A stretch of 64,000 nucleotides of DNA from Streptomyces sp. S.PB5 (GCF_030403745.1 NZ_JAQMWP010000003.1:310001-374000), one strand, 5' to 3'. Numbered from the stretch's first letter, positions 56,369 through 64,000 are shown. Notes: generated from the sequence alone by a model not told the origin. Numbers and translations are program-made.

Positions 56369-56866
56369 ATGGGCATGAGCGTGACCATCTCTGCGGCGAC
56401 CGAGCAGGACGCGGAGCAGATCTTCAGGCTGCAGTACCTGTGCTTCCAGAGCGAGGCTGCGCTGTACGGCAACTACCGCATCGATCCGCTCGTCCAGACC
56501 CTGGACTCGGTCCGTGAGGAGGTCGCCGGGGACTGCGTCTTCGTGGCGCGGCTCGGCGAAGAGGTCGTCGGCTCGGTCCGCGGCCATGTCACCGAGGACG
56601 GCTCGGCCGCCATCGGCAAGCTCTGCGTCCACCCGCGCCTCCAGGGCCACGGCATCGGGGCGCGGCTGCTGCGCGCGGCGGAAGCGGCGCTGGCCGGCGA
56701 GCGCGGCGCCACCAGGTTCCGCCTCTTCACCGGCCACCGCAGCGAGGGCAACCTCAGCCTCTACCGCAAGGTGGGCTACGAGGCGGTGGGCACGTCGAAG
56801 GGCGCGGACGGCGTACCGATGATCGTCCTGGAGAAGGCTGCGGGGACGTACGCCGCTACGGCGTAG
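56369..56866 (+). CDS. GNAT-family N-acetyltransferase
   Basis: The 165-residue protein has the GNAT core: DCVFVARLGEEVVGSVRGHV, the CoA-binding loop LCVHPRLQGHGIGARLLRAA and HRSEGNLSLYRKVGYEAVGT. The substrate is unknown. ATG 56369 is selected because GGGAGG lies nine bases upstream; an ATG two codons later is possible. It overlaps the convergent membrane-protein gene by 11 bases at the 3' ends. It follows the sigma-like gene after 46 bases. Confidence 0.88.
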   Translation: MGMSVTISAATEQDAEQIFRLQYLCFQSEAALYGNYRIDPLVQTLDSVREEVAGDCVFVARLGEEVVGSVRGHVTEDGSAAIGKLCVHPRLQGHGIGARLLRAAEAALAGERGATRFRLFTGHRSEGNLSLYRKVGYEAVGTSKGADGVPMIVLEKAAGTYAATA

Positions 56867-57278
56867 CGGTACGGGCTTTCCGCAGCCAGTAGATGGCCGA
56901 CAGTGGCAGCAGCACGGGGATGAACACATACCCCATGCCGAAGTCGGACCAGACGGTCGCGTCCGGGAACGCCGACGGATCCGCCAGCGTCCAGGTCCCC
57001 ACCGTCAGCACGCCCACCAGCTCGGCGGCGCAGCACACCAGCGCCGCCTTGCGGGCGGTCTCCCCGCCGCGCACGAGGGTGTACGTGATGAAGCCGTACA
57101 CCACGCCGGCGAGGGCGGAGAGCGAGTAGGCCAGCGGCGCCCGGTCGAACTCGGTGGCGATCTGATAGACGGACCGCGACACGGCGCCGACGACCATGAC
57201 CCCGTAGAGCCACACGAGCAGCGTCCCGGGGCCGCTGATCAGCCGGTTCCTGCCCGCCTTCTCCTCGTCCACGGCCAC
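56856..57278 (-). CDS. Four-helix integral membrane protein
   Basis: The 140-residue protein has four predicted membrane helices (GPGTLLVWLYGVMVVGAVSR, YSLSALAGVVYGFITYTLV, AALVCCAAELVGVLTVGTW and GYVFIPVLLPLSAIYWLRKA) and a short acidic N-terminus. The GTG at 57278 is preferred because it lies one base after the upstream stop codon and GGGGAGG is well spaced; ATG 57299 would overlap the upstream gene. I do not recognise a function. It is second in a two-gene minus-strand operon. Confidence 0.75.
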   Translation of the reverse strand: MAVDEEKAGRNRLISGPGTLLVWLYGVMVVGAVSRSVYQIATEFDRAPLAYSLSALAGVVYGFITYTLVRGGETARKAALVCCAAELVGVLTVGTWTLADPSAFPDATVWSDFGMGYVFIPVLLPLSAIYWLRKARTATP

Positions 57279-57279
57279 C

Positions 57280-57639
57280 TCAGCCTCCCCAGATGTCATA
57301 GAGCCGCACTTCCAGCACCGCCAGCACCACTCCGCCCGCGGCCACGGTCACCGAGCCCCACTTCGTCCGCTCGGCGAGCGACATGAACCCGGCGGCGGGC
57401 ACACAGGCGAACGCCCCCAGCAGATACGCCACGAAGATGGTCGTCCCCTGCTCCGGCTCCTCGCCCCGCGCCAGCTGCACGATCCCGACGACGAGCTGCA
57501 CCAGGGCCAGTGCTGTGACGACACCCATCCCGATGAAGTGCCAGTCCTTGGTCGGCTGATCACGATAGGCCGCCCACCCGCACCAGGCGGCGAGCAACAG
57601 CGCGGCGACACCGGTCACCAGCGTCAGGGCATCAAGCAT
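57280..57639 (-). CDS. Small integral membrane protein
   Basis: The 119-residue protein has four predicted helices (ALTLVTGVAALLLAAWCGWA, FIGMGVVTALALVQLVVGIV, FVAYLLGAFACVPAAGF and SVTVAAGGVVLAVLEVRLYD). It resembles conserved Streptomyces integral membrane proteins of unknown function. ATG 57639 starts a two-gene operon with the downstream four-helix protein, whose GTG lies one base past its stop. The two proteins may form a complex. It is divergent from the HAD gene. Confidence 0.75.
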   Translation of the reverse strand: MLDALTLVTGVAALLLAAWCGWAAYRDQPTKDWHFIGMGVVTALALVQLVVGIVQLARGEEPEQGTTIFVAYLLGAFACVPAAGFMSLAERTKWGSVTVAAGGVVLAVLEVRLYDIWGG

Positions 57640-57708
57640 GGGGCGACCCTATTACGGGCCAAAAGGCCTGATGCGGCCGACCCCGCGCCGAGCCGTAGGG
57701 TCTGGACC

Positions 57709-58359
57709 ATGACGATCCACGCGCAGGCCCTGCTCTTCGACAACGACGGCACTCTGGTCTCCTCCCTCGCCTCTGTGGACCGCTGCTGGCGGCAGTGGGC
57801 CGGGGAGTACGGGATCACGGCGGAGGAGTTCGGGCGGGTGGAGCTGCACGGTCGTACCGCTGCCGAGATAGCCGCCGAACTGCTGCCCTCCGAGGTCGTG
57901 GCGGAGGCGGTCGCGCGGATCGAGAGGCTGGAGGTCGAGGACGTGCCCGACGGAGGCGTACAGCTGCTGCCGGGGACGAAGGCGTTCCTCGGCTCCCTGC
58001 CCGCCGACCGCTGGGCCGTCGTCACCTCCGCCACCCGGCGGCTCGCCGAGGCCCGGCTCGACGCCGTCGGCATCCTGCCCAAGACCCTCGTCGCCGCCGA
58101 GGACGTGACCCGCGGCAAGCCCGACCCCGAGCCGTATCTGCTCGCCGCCCGCGCGCTCGGCGTCGACCCCGCGCACTGTGTCGTCTTCGAGGACGCCCCG
58201 GCCGGGCTCAGGGCCGGCCGGGCCGCCGGGATGACCACCGTGGCATTGGCCACAACCCACCGGGCCCATGAGCTGGACGCCGATCTCGTCGTGGGCAACC
58301 TGTCGGCCTTGTCGGCGCTGGTCACCGACGGGGGAGTGGAGATCTCCGTCCGCCCCTGA
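57709..58359 (+). CDS. HAD-superfamily phosphatase (sugar-phosphatase-like)
   Basis: The 216-residue protein has the HAD motifs: nucleophile Asp11 and acid Asp13 in LLFDNDGTLVSS, motif II in AVVTSATRR, motif III Lys in RGKPDPEPYLLA and motif IV in VVFEDAPAGLRAGRAAGM. The helical cap inserted after motif I (residues 15-90) is of the type seen in sugar phosphatases and beta-phosphoglucomutase. The substrate is unknown. ATG 57709 is chosen because the domain begins immediately. It is followed by a strong terminator. Confidence 0.9.
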   Translation: MTIHAQALLFDNDGTLVSSLASVDRCWRQWAGEYGITAEEFGRVELHGRTAAEIAAELLPSEVVAEAVARIERLEVEDVPDGGVQLLPGTKAFLGSLPADRWAVVTSATRRLAEARLDAVGILPKTLVAAEDVTRGKPDPEPYLLAARALGVDPAHCVVFEDAPAGLRAGRAAGMTTVALATTHRAHELDADLVVGNLSALSALVTDGGVEISVRP

Positions 58360-58366
58360 ACCCTGT

Positions 58367-58397
58367 CCGCCGCTGTCCACATCCTGGACAGCGGCGG
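58367..58397 (+). terminator. Terminator after the HAD phosphatase gene
   Basis: CCGCCGCTGTCCA (58367-58379) pairs perfectly with TGGACAGCGGCGG (58385-58397) over 13 bp with a five-base loop, seven bases past the stop codon. CTTGTCAGG follows. Confidence 0.88.
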
Positions 58398-58431
58398 CTT
58401 GTCAGGACCATACGTCTGCTTTACTGATTCC

Positions 58432-58518
58432 ATGACCACGACGAGCAGCCGCACCCTTGCGACCGAGGCGACCATGACGCCCGGTGCTCGCTGTATGTGT
58501 CGAATGTGCGCCTTCTAG
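58432..58518 (+). CDS. Cys/Met-rich leader peptide upstream of metNIQ
   Basis: This 28-codon ORF is too short for ordinary gene calls. It reads MTTTSSRTLATEATMTPGAR followed by CMCRMCAF and TAG, so Cys and Met codons alternate at the end (TGT ATG TGT CGA ATG TGC). A possible promoter (TTGTCA at 58399 and an AT-rich region to 58427) would place the start of transcription a few bases before the ATG, giving a leaderless ORF. Cys-rich upstream ORFs that attenuate sulfur-metabolism genes are known in mycobacteria. Here the transporter genes start about 200 bases downstream. Coding status is inferred, not shown. Confidence 0.6.
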   Translation: MTTTSSRTLATEATMTPGARCMCRMCAF

Positions 58519-58722
58519 AGGGCCCCCGCACCACCCCGAGCTCGCGCCCCGAAGCGAGACGCAGTGGCATGTCCGTGCGCTGATTGCCGTACGTGACGCC
58601 GCCCCGCGCACATGTTCTCCCCCGGCTCCTGTGCCACCGCACGAGAACCGTGCCGCGTTCCCGACCGAATGCACCCGCCAGGGCACACCCACGCCCTGCA
58701 CCCGACAGTGACGGAAATCCAC
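58519..58722 (+). promoter_or_regulatory. metN leader region after the uORF
   Basis: About 200 bases between the leader peptide stop and metN carry no annotated gene. I see small stems (CTCGC/GCGAG at 58541-58558) but no SAM or cobalamin riboswitch consensus and no T-tract terminator. If attenuation occurs it probably acts by Rho or translational coupling. Confidence 0.4.
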
Positions 58723-59763
58723 GTGATCACCACCACGGGCCTGACCAAGGTCTACCGCTCGCGCGGCCGTGAGGTCACCGCCTTGGACGGCGTCGATCTC
58801 CACGTCCGCGAAGGCGAGGTCTACGGCGTCATCGGCCAGTCCGGCGCCGGCAAGTCCTCCCTCATCCGCTGTGTCAACCTGCTGGAGAAGCCCACCGCCG
58901 GCACGGTCACCGTCGCCGGCCAGGACCTCACCGCCCTCGCCGGACGCGGACCGCGGGCCGGCAAGGAACTGCGCCGCGCCCGCAGCCGTATCGGCATGGT
59001 CTTCCAGCACTTCAACCTGCTCTCCTCCCGGACCGTCCAGGACAACATCGAGCTGCCCCTCGAAATCCTCGGCAAGTCCGGCAAGGAGCGCTCCCGCAAG
59101 GCCCTCGAACTCCTCGACCTCGTCGGCCTCTCCGACAAGGCCAAGGCCTACCCCGCCCAGCTCTCCGGCGGTCAGAAGCAGCGCGTCGGCATCGCCCGCG
59201 CCCTGGCCGGCGACCCCAAGGTCCTGCTCTCCGACGAGGCCACCAGCGCCCTCGACCCGGAGACCACCGGCTCGATCCTCCAGTTGCTGCGCGACCTTAA
59301 CCGCGAGCTCGGCCTGACCGTCCTTCTCATCACCCACGAGATGGACGTCGTGAAGTCGATCTGCGACTCCGCCGCCCTCATGGAGAACGGCCGCATCGTC
59401 GAGTCCGGCACCGTCAGCGAACTCCTCGCCACCCCCGGCTCCGAGCTCGCCACCGCCCTCTTCCCGGTCGGCGGCGAGGCCACGGGCGACGACCGCACGG
59501 TCATCGACGTCACCTTCCACGGCGAGGCCGCGACCCAGCCGGTCATCTCCCAGCTCTCCCGCACCTACAACATCGACATCTCGATCCTCGGCGCCGCCAT
59601 CGACACCGTGGGCGGCCTCCAGGTCGGCCGGATGCGCATCGAACTGCCGGGCCGCTACGAGGACAACGTCGTGCCCGTCGGGTTCCTGCGCGAACAGGGC
59701 CTGCAGATCGACGTCGTGGGCCAGGAGCCCGTCTCCGTGCTGGTGAAGGAAGGTGCCAAGTGA
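58723..59763 (+). CDS. metN: D/L-methionine ABC transporter ATP-binding subunit
   Basis: The 346-residue protein has Walker A GQSGAGKSS, Q-loop FQHFNLLSS, ABC signature LSGGQKQR, Walker B (VLLSDEATSALDP) and the H-loop (LLITHEMDVV). The C-terminal NIL domain (IDVTFHGEAATQPVISQLSR) senses intracellular methionine and inhibits transport. GTG 58723 is chosen because CGGAA precedes it and conserved sequence starts at once; GTG 58708 and ATG 58669 are in frame. The stop overlaps metI (GTGA). Confidence 0.95.
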   Translation: MITTTGLTKVYRSRGREVTALDGVDLHVREGEVYGVIGQSGAGKSSLIRCVNLLEKPTAGTVTVAGQDLTALAGRGPRAGKELRRARSRIGMVFQHFNLLSSRTVQDNIELPLEILGKSGKERSRKALELLDLVGLSDKAKAYPAQLSGGQKQRVGIARALAGDPKVLLSDEATSALDPETTGSILQLLRDLNRELGLTVLLITHEMDVVKSICDSAALMENGRIVESGTVSELLATPGSELATALFPVGGEATGDDRTVIDVTFHGEAATQPVISQLSRTYNIDISILGAAIDTVGGLQVGRMRIELPGRYEDNVVPVGFLREQGLQIDVVGQEPVSVLVKEGAK

Positions 59764-60485
59764 CCTGGTCCGAGATGCAGCCCCTGCTGGAGCAGGCGTG
59801 TTGGGACACCCTCTACATGGTCGGCTGGTCCACCGTCATCGCCGTCGTCGGCGGCCTCCCGCTCGGTGTCCTCCTCGTCCTCACCGACCGCGGCGGACTG
59901 CTCCAGAACGTTTTCGCGAACAAGGTCATCGGCCAGGTCGTGAACGTCGCCCGCTCGATGCCGTTCATCATCCTGATGGTCGCGCTGATGGGCTTCACCC
60001 GGTCCATCACCGGCACCACCATCGGCCGCGAGGCCGCGATCGTGCCGCTCGCCATCGGCGCCATCCCGTTCTTCGCGCGTCTGGTCGAGACGGCTGTCCG
60101 CGAAGTGGACGGCGGGCTCGTCGAGGCCGTGCAGTCGATGGGCGGCAACACCTGGACGATCGTCCGCAAGGTCCTCGTACCGGAATCCCTGCCCTCGCTG
60201 ATCGCCAGCACCACGACCACGATCGTCGCGCTCATCGGCTACTCCGCGATGGCCGGCACGGTCGGCGCCGGCGGTCTCGGCGACATCGCCATCCGCTACG
60301 GCTACCAGCGCTTCGAGACCGAGCTCATGTGGATCACCGTGGCGATCCTCGCGGTCGTCATCTCGCTGATCCAGTTCGCCGGCGACCACGCGGCCCGCTC
60401 CCTGTACAGCCGGGGCGGACGCGGCGGCCCGGCGCCGAAGCTGCGGCTGCTGAAGGCCGCGACGGCCGACACCAAGACCGTCTGA
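59760..60485 (+). CDS. metI: Methionine ABC transporter permease
   Basis: The 241-residue permease has five to six helices. Its EAA coupling loop (EAVQSMGGNTWTIVRKVLVP) contacts MetN. The start TWSEMQPLLEQACWDTLYMV and the segment FIILMVALMGFTRSITGTTI are typical of MetI. GTG 59760 overlaps the metN stop codon. It is second in metNIQ, and the metQ GTG follows after 69 bases. Confidence 0.95.
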   Translation: MTWSEMQPLLEQACWDTLYMVGWSTVIAVVGGLPLGVLLVLTDRGGLLQNVFANKVIGQVVNVARSMPFIILMVALMGFTRSITGTTIGREAAIVPLAIGAIPFFARLVETAVREVDGGLVEAVQSMGGNTWTIVRKVLVPESLPSLIASTTTTIVALIGYSAMAGTVGAGGLGDIAIRYGYQRFETELMWITVAILAVVISLIQFAGDHAARSLYSRGGRGGPAPKLRLLKAATADTKTV

Positions 60486-60554
60486 CCCCACCCCCGAAAA
60501 CGTCCCCGCACACCCTCCGCGGGGTCGCTCTGCCCAAAAGGAAAGGCACTTTTC

Positions 60555-61388
60555 GTGCGTAACACCGCAAAGCTCACCACCGCAGTCCTCGCCGTCGGCG
60601 CCCTCACCTTCGGGCTCACCGCCTGCGGCTCGGAGAACGACTCCGCGGGTTCCTCCGACACCAGCGGCCCGCTGGTCGTCGCCGCGAGCCCCGTCCCGCA
60701 CGCCGAGATCCTCACCTACGTCAAGGACAACCTGGCGAAGAAGGCGGGCCTCGACCTGGAGGTCAAGGAGTTCACCGACTACGTCACGCCGAACACGGCG
60801 ACGGAGGACGGCTCGGTCGACGCCAACTACTTCCAGAACCAGCCGTACCTCGACGACTTCAACAAGAAGAACGGCACCCACATCGTGCCCGTCGTCACGG
60901 TCCACCTGGAGCCGCTCGGCCTCTACTCGAACTCGGTGAAGAGCGCCGACGCCCTCAAGAGCGGTGCGACGATCGCCGTCCCGAACGACAGCGTCAACGA
61001 GGCCCGTGCCCTCAAGCTGCTCGACGCAGGCGGGATCATCACGCTCAAGGACGGCGTGGGCAACGACGCGACCCCGGCCGACATCGCGAAGAACCCGAAG
61101 AACCTCAAGTTCAAGGAGCTGGAGGCGGCCCAGACCCCGCGCTCCCTGGACGACGTCGACGCGGCGGTCATCAACGGCAACTACGCCATCGAGGCCGACC
61201 TCTCGCCCGCGAAGGACGCCCTCGTCCTGGAGTCCGCCAAGGACAACCCGTACGGCAACTTCCTCGCGGTGAAGGACGGCAACGAGGACGACCCGCGCGT
61301 GAAGAAGCTCGCGCAGCTTCTCACCTCCGACGAGGTCAAGAAGTTCATCGAGGACAAGTACGACGGCTCCGTCATCCCGTCGTTCTGA
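60555..61388 (+). CDS. metQ: Methionine-binding lipoprotein
   Basis: The 277-residue lipoprotein has a signal peptide with lipobox LTAC (Cys24). The NLPA/MetQ domain starts ASPVPHAEILTYVKDNLAKK and contains DANYFQNQPYLDDFNKKNGT and the ligand-lining PNDSVNEARALKLLDAGGI. It delivers D- and L-methionine to MetNI. GTG 60555 follows AAAGGAAAGG. A damaged second copy lies immediately downstream, so there was a tandem duplication. Confidence 0.95.
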   Translation: MRNTAKLTTAVLAVGALTFGLTACGSENDSAGSSDTSGPLVVAASPVPHAEILTYVKDNLAKKAGLDLEVKEFTDYVTPNTATEDGSVDANYFQNQPYLDDFNKKNGTHIVPVVTVHLEPLGLYSNSVKSADALKSGATIAVPNDSVNEARALKLLDAGGIITLKDGVGNDATPADIAKNPKNLKFKELEAAQTPRSLDDVDAAVINGNYAIEADLSPAKDALVLESAKDNPYGNFLAVKDGNEDDPRVKKLAQLLTSDEVKKFIEDKYDGSVIPSF

Positions 61389-61418
61389 GCGCACCGATCG
61401 ACAGGGGGACCGACACGC

Positions 61419-62123
61419 ATGCGCAAGCTCCTCATACCCGCGGCCGCGGCGGCCCTGGCCTTCGGCGCCACCGCCGTCCCGGCCGGCGAGGTCCTGACGT
61501 ACATCAAGGACAACCTCGCCGAGAAGGCCGACTTGGGCTGAAGATCAGGGAGTCCACGGATACGGCGTGCGTAACGCAGCATGCCGGTGCGGTTACCGCA
61601 CCGGTCGCGAGCCCTTGAAGGCACGAACCGGGCACCCCGGGGACACGGTTGCAGTTGGCGCTGACCGGTCTGGTGTCACGTGGCCTCTAGGGGCACGTCC
61701 GTGGGGCCCAGTCAACGGTCCCGCGCTGTACGGTCCGCCAGGGCCGCACGGCGGATGCGATCCGTGGCCGTCCTGTCGTCGGGGGTAGCCGGAAGCGCGA
61801 ATCGATGGGCGAGCGGCACCGGTTGCCGCGGCCCCGGCCGAGAAGTTGACGGACTACGCCCTGCCCAGCCGAGGCAGGTGCGGCTGTGGCCCCGCGTCCT
61901 CATGCCAACTACGCCCAGGACGCGGGCTACAGCTCCGCGAAGGACGCGATCGTCCCGGAGCCGGCGAAGGACAACCCCTACGCCAACCTCCTGGCCGTCA
62001 AGAAGGGCGACGAGGACGACCCCCCGGGGCGAGAAGCTCGCGAAGCTCCTCGTCTCGTCCGAGGTGAAGAAGTTCATCGAGGACGAGTACCAGGGCAGCG
62101 TCCTGCCGGTCACCTCCGGCTGA
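61419..62123 (+). pseudogene. Degenerate second metQ copy
   Basis: ATG 61419 starts a signal-like peptide and then AGEVLTYIKDNLAEKADLG, close to the MetQ segment AEILTYVKDNLAKKAGLD, before a TGA at 61539. Shifting by one base after the ACTTGGG restores LKIRESTD. The C-terminal end of MetQ reappears at about 61900-62123 as NYAQDAGYSSAKDAIV, EPAKDNPYANLLAVKKGDED and, after a one-base insertion in GACCCCCCGGGGC, KLAKLLVSSEVKKFIEDEYQ. The lipobox Cys and the middle third are missing or unrecognisable, so it cannot make a binding protein. It probably arose by tandem duplication of metQ. Confidence 0.85.
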
Positions 62124-62132
62124 CGGCGCGTA

Positions 62133-62171
62133 TACCGCGTATCGCCACGCGTTTACCGCGTATCGCCACGC
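62133..62171 (+). repeat. 21-bp-period tandem duplication after the metQ pseudogene
   Basis: TACCGCGTATCGCCACGC occurs at 62133-62150 and 62154-62171. It begins ten bases after the stop of the decayed metQ copy, like the stop-codon duplications at argR, argH and the aldo/keto reductase. Confidence 0.8.
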
Positions 62172-62172
62172 A

Positions 62173-62205
62173 CAGGGTCCACTCGCTCACCCCGGGTGGA
62201 CCCTG
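62173..62205 (+). terminator. Terminator downstream of the metNIQ region
   Basis: CAGGGTCCAC (62173-62182) pairs with GTGGACCCTG (62196-62205) over 10 bp around a 13-base loop. It probably ends transcription from metNIQ and the pseudogene. Confidence 0.75.
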
Positions 62206-62297
62206 TAGTGCGGTTCAGTGCTTTCATGCTGCATGCTGGGCAGTTCAGCAGGAGTTCAGCGGTACTTGAAGGTTTTCCGAAGGTTACGGAGCGGCGC

Positions 62298-62936
62298 ATG
62301 ACTAGCACCTTCCCCAACATCTCCATCAGCACGGAGCGGTTGGTGCTGCGTCCCTTCGAGGAGTCCGACATCGAGTCGCTCACCGAGATGATGAACGACG
62401 AACAGGTCGTCGCCTGGACGTCCGTGCCGCACCCCTACACCGAGGCCGACGGCCGCGCCTGGATCACCGAACTCGCCCCCGCCGAACGGGCCGAGGGCCG
62501 CGGCATCGTCTTCGCCGTCACCGAGTTCCTGACCCAGCGGCTCGTCGGCATCGTCCACCTCAGGAACACCGACTGGAAGGTCCGCGCCAGCGAGATCGCC
62601 TACGTCATAGCCCCGTGGGCGCGCGGCGAGGGCTACGCCTCCGAGGCGGCCTTCGTCACGGCCCGCTGGCTGTTCCAGGACCAGAAGTTCGAGCGCCTCG
62701 AACTGCGCACGGCCGCCGACAACACCGCCTCCCAGCAGGTCGCCCAGAAGATCGGCTGTATCAGCGAGGGCGTCCTGCGGGGCGCCTGGATAGCCCGCGC
62801 CCGGACCGAGGCGGGCGGCTGGACCGACGTACGCACCGACATCATCGTCTGGAGCCTGCTCCCCGAGGACCTCACCGGCGTCGACGACCAGTTGACCGGT
62901 TCCGACGGGTTCACCTCGTTCGGCGACTGGAACTGA
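62298..62936 (+). CDS. GNAT acetyltransferase, RimJ/RimL type
   Basis: The 212-residue protein has the RimJ/RimL pattern: STERLVLRPFEESDIESLTE, LVGIVHLRNTDWKVRASEIA, the CoA-binding APWARGEGYASEAAFVTARW and ELRTAADNTASQQVAQKIGC. Such proteins acetylate N-termini of proteins or small molecules. ATG 62298 is chosen because GGAG is close and the family starts at once. It lies between the metNIQ terminator and cobL. Confidence 0.9.
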   Translation: MTSTFPNISISTERLVLRPFEESDIESLTEMMNDEQVVAWTSVPHPYTEADGRAWITELAPAERAEGRGIVFAVTEFLTQRLVGIVHLRNTDWKVRASEIAYVIAPWARGEGYASEAAFVTARWLFQDQKFERLELRTAADNTASQQVAQKIGCISEGVLRGAWIARARTEAGGWTDVRTDIIVWSLLPEDLTGVDDQLTGSDGFTSFGDWN

Positions 62937-63042
62937 ACCAGGGGGCGGCCGAGGTACCGCTGCCGCGTTCGCCGGGTCGACCAGGTACCCTCACGGAGCC
63001 CGCCCCTGACGACCTGCGCGAACCCCCTGGAGACTGACGACG

Positions 63043-64000
63043 ATGGCCGACCGGGTGACGGTGATCGGCTGGGACGGCTCGCCGCTGACCGCCGCGGCAC
63101 GCTCCGCCCTCGGTGCCGCCACACTCGTGGCGGGCGCCGCCCACCATCTGGCGCTGCCCGAGGTACCCACCGGCGCCGAACGCATCCGCCTCGGCAGCGT
63201 CTCGCTCGCCGCCCGCCGGATCGCCGGCCATCGCGGCACGGCGGTGGTGCTCGCCGACGGCGATCCCGGCTTCTTCGGAGTGGTACGCACCCTGCGCGAC
63301 CCCGAGTTCGGCCTGGAGGTCGAGGTCGTCCCCGCCGTCTCCTCGGTCGCCGCCGCCTTCGCCCGCGCCGGCATGCCCTGGGACGACGCCCAAGTGGTCG
63401 TCGCACACCGTCGCACCCTGCGACGCGCGGTGAATGTGTGCCGCGCCCACACCAAGGTGGCCGTCCTCACCTCACCCGGCGCGGGCCCCGCCGAACTCGG
63501 CCTCCTGATGGAGGGCGTCCACCGCACCTTCGTCATCTGCGAGGAACTCGGCACCGAGCGCGAACAGGTCACGATCCTCACCTCCGACAAGGCCGCCGAC
63601 CACATCTGGCGCGACCCGAACGTCGTCATCGTCATCGGCGGACCGGTGACCGCAGGCGAGGGCGGCGGCTGGATCTCCGGCCGCGAACCCGCCGCCGGGC
63701 CCCGCGGCTGGGCCCTGCCCGCCGAGACCTACGACGGCCCGCTGGGCGAAGGTGAGACGGATCTGCTCCGGGCGGCCCAACTCGCCCGCCTGGGCCCCCG
63801 GATCGGCGACCTCGTGTGGGACATCGGCAGCGGCAGCGGCGCCTTCGCCGTCGAGGCCGCCCGGGCGGGCGCCGCCGTCATCGCCGTGGACCGGGACCTC
63901 ATCGCCTGCGGCCGCGCCGACGCCGCCGCCCGCCGCTTCGGCGTCCAGCTCCAGATCGTCCGCGGCACCGCCCCGCACGTCCTGGAGAACCTCCCCGAAC
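63043..64000 (+). CDS. cobL: Precorrin-6Y C5,15-methyltransferase, fused CbiE-CbiT (cut by window edge)
   Basis: About 319 residues are visible with no stop before the edge. The N-terminal CbiE-like tetrapyrrole methylase domain is seen in RVTVIGWDGSPLTAAARSAL, VVLADGDPGFFGVVRTL and VVPAVSSVAAAFARAGMPWD. It is joined to a CbiT-like domain that begins near DGPLGEGETDLLRAAQLARL and has the SAM-binding motif VWDIGSGSGAFAVEAARAG. Methylation at C5 and C15 and decarboxylation of precorrin-6Y are the expected reactions in cobalamin synthesis. ATG 63043 follows a modest CTGGAGAC ribosome-binding site. No cobalamin riboswitch is visible upstream. Confidence 0.92.
   Translation, partial: MADRVTVIGWDGSPLTAAARSALGAATLVAGAAHHLALPEVPTGAERIRLGSVSLAARRIAGHRGTAVVLADGDPGFFGVVRTLRDPEFGLEVEVVPAVSSVAAAFARAGMPWDDAQVVVAHRRTLRRAVNVCRAHTKVAVLTSPGAGPAELGLLMEGVHRTFVICEELGTEREQVTILTSDKAADHIWRDPNVVIVIGGPVTAGEGGGWISGREPAAGPRGWALPAETYDGPLGEGETDLLRAAQLARLGPRIGDLVWDIGSGSGAFAVEAARAGAAVIAVDRDLIACGRADAAARRFGVQLQIVRGTAPHVLENLPE

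Noticed and set aside
58519..58722. Possible SAM or S-box riboswitch upstream of metN
   Set aside because: I could not find the conserved core bases or helix arrangement of the SAM-I or SAM-IV types. The Cys/Met leader ORF is the better explanation.
61560..61890. A possible mobile element inside the metQ pseudogene
   Set aside because: The middle part has lost metQ similarity, but I see no terminal inverted repeats, target-site duplication or transposase fragment.
62937..63042. Possible cobalamin riboswitch upstream of cobL
   Set aside because: The gap is only about 100 bases and lacks the GCCACTG-type B12-box, so it is too short and has no core.

Overview
The window is high-GC actinobacterial chromosome and almost certainly Streptomyces. 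Third codon positions are nearly all G or C, GTG starts are common, and stop/start overlaps (ATGA, GTGA) are frequent. The gene order infC-rpmI-rplT / pheST / argCJBDR / argH / glpQ / metNIQ / cobL is, from memory, the order of the core S. coelicolor region around SCO1600 to SCO1553. I found no tRNA, rRNA, CRISPR array, integrase or insertion sequence. This is core chromosome with accessory cassettes inserted.

Layout. 1-7.5 kb: end of an unknown gene, a fold-III PLP enzyme, a proline-rich membrane protein coupled to a mycosin-type subtilase, a beta-lactamase-fold serine hydrolase, an SseB-domain protein and a DUF1844 protein. 7.5-15.3 kb: the translation block. A long structured leader with an intrinsic terminator precedes infC, which appears to start at ATC. 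Then come rpmI, rplT, a SpoU/TrmH methyltransferase, an orphan PAS histidine kinase, pheS and pheT. 15.3-32.1 kb: a mix of regulators (SpoIIE-type phosphatase, NsdA-like TPR regulator, MocR regulator with a divergent EamA exporter), metabolic enzymes (NUDIX, 3-hydroxyacyl-CoA dehydrogenase), a Tat-exported GHL10 hydrolase, a GH51 arabinofuranosidase with a clear promoter/operator, and a YfhO-type membrane protein. 32.1-37 kb: the translationally coupled arginine operon argCJBD plus argR. 37-42.5 kb: a minus-strand flavin electron-transfer operon (ferric-reductase-like membrane oxidoreductase, protein with two FMN-binding domains, ApbE flavin transferase), an L,D-transpeptidase pair, and a secreted protein made of two near-identical domains. 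42.6-47.4 kb: argH, an aldo/keto reductase, and a TetR/MFS efflux pair with a symmetric four-half-site operator. 47.5-53.5 kb: a tight six-gene cassette, MoxR ATPase, DUF58, VWA, S1C protease, response regulator and histidine kinase. 53.5-64 kb: an acyltransferase, glpQ behind a putative PHO box, a small sigma factor, acetyltransferases, a HAD phosphatase, a Cys/Met-rich upstream ORF before metNIQ, a decayed second metQ, and the start of a fused cobalamin methyltransferase, cobL, cut by the window edge.

How the parts work together. argC-J-B-D and argH make arginine from glutamate-derived intermediates, and both promoters carry TGCAT half-sites of the kind ArgR, encoded in the same cluster, would bind. 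In the flavin operon the oxidoreductase would take electrons from NAD(P)H through FAD and haem across the membrane to FMN covalently attached to the tandem FMN_bind protein, with ApbE doing the attachment. The MoxR cassette looks like a self-regulated envelope module: an ATPase chaperone with two VWA partners, an exported protease and its own two-component system. metNIQ imports methionine, and its leader ORF, with clustered Cys and Met codons, suggests attenuation by sulfur amino acid supply.

The best candidates for undescribed biology are the structured infC leader with a non-canonical start, the Cys/Met leader ORF, the six-gene MoxR/protease/two-component cassette, the TetR operator, and repeated short tandem duplications across or just after stop codons. 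All start sites are read from ribosome-binding sites and overlaps, and all functions from motifs. Nothing was checked by database search.
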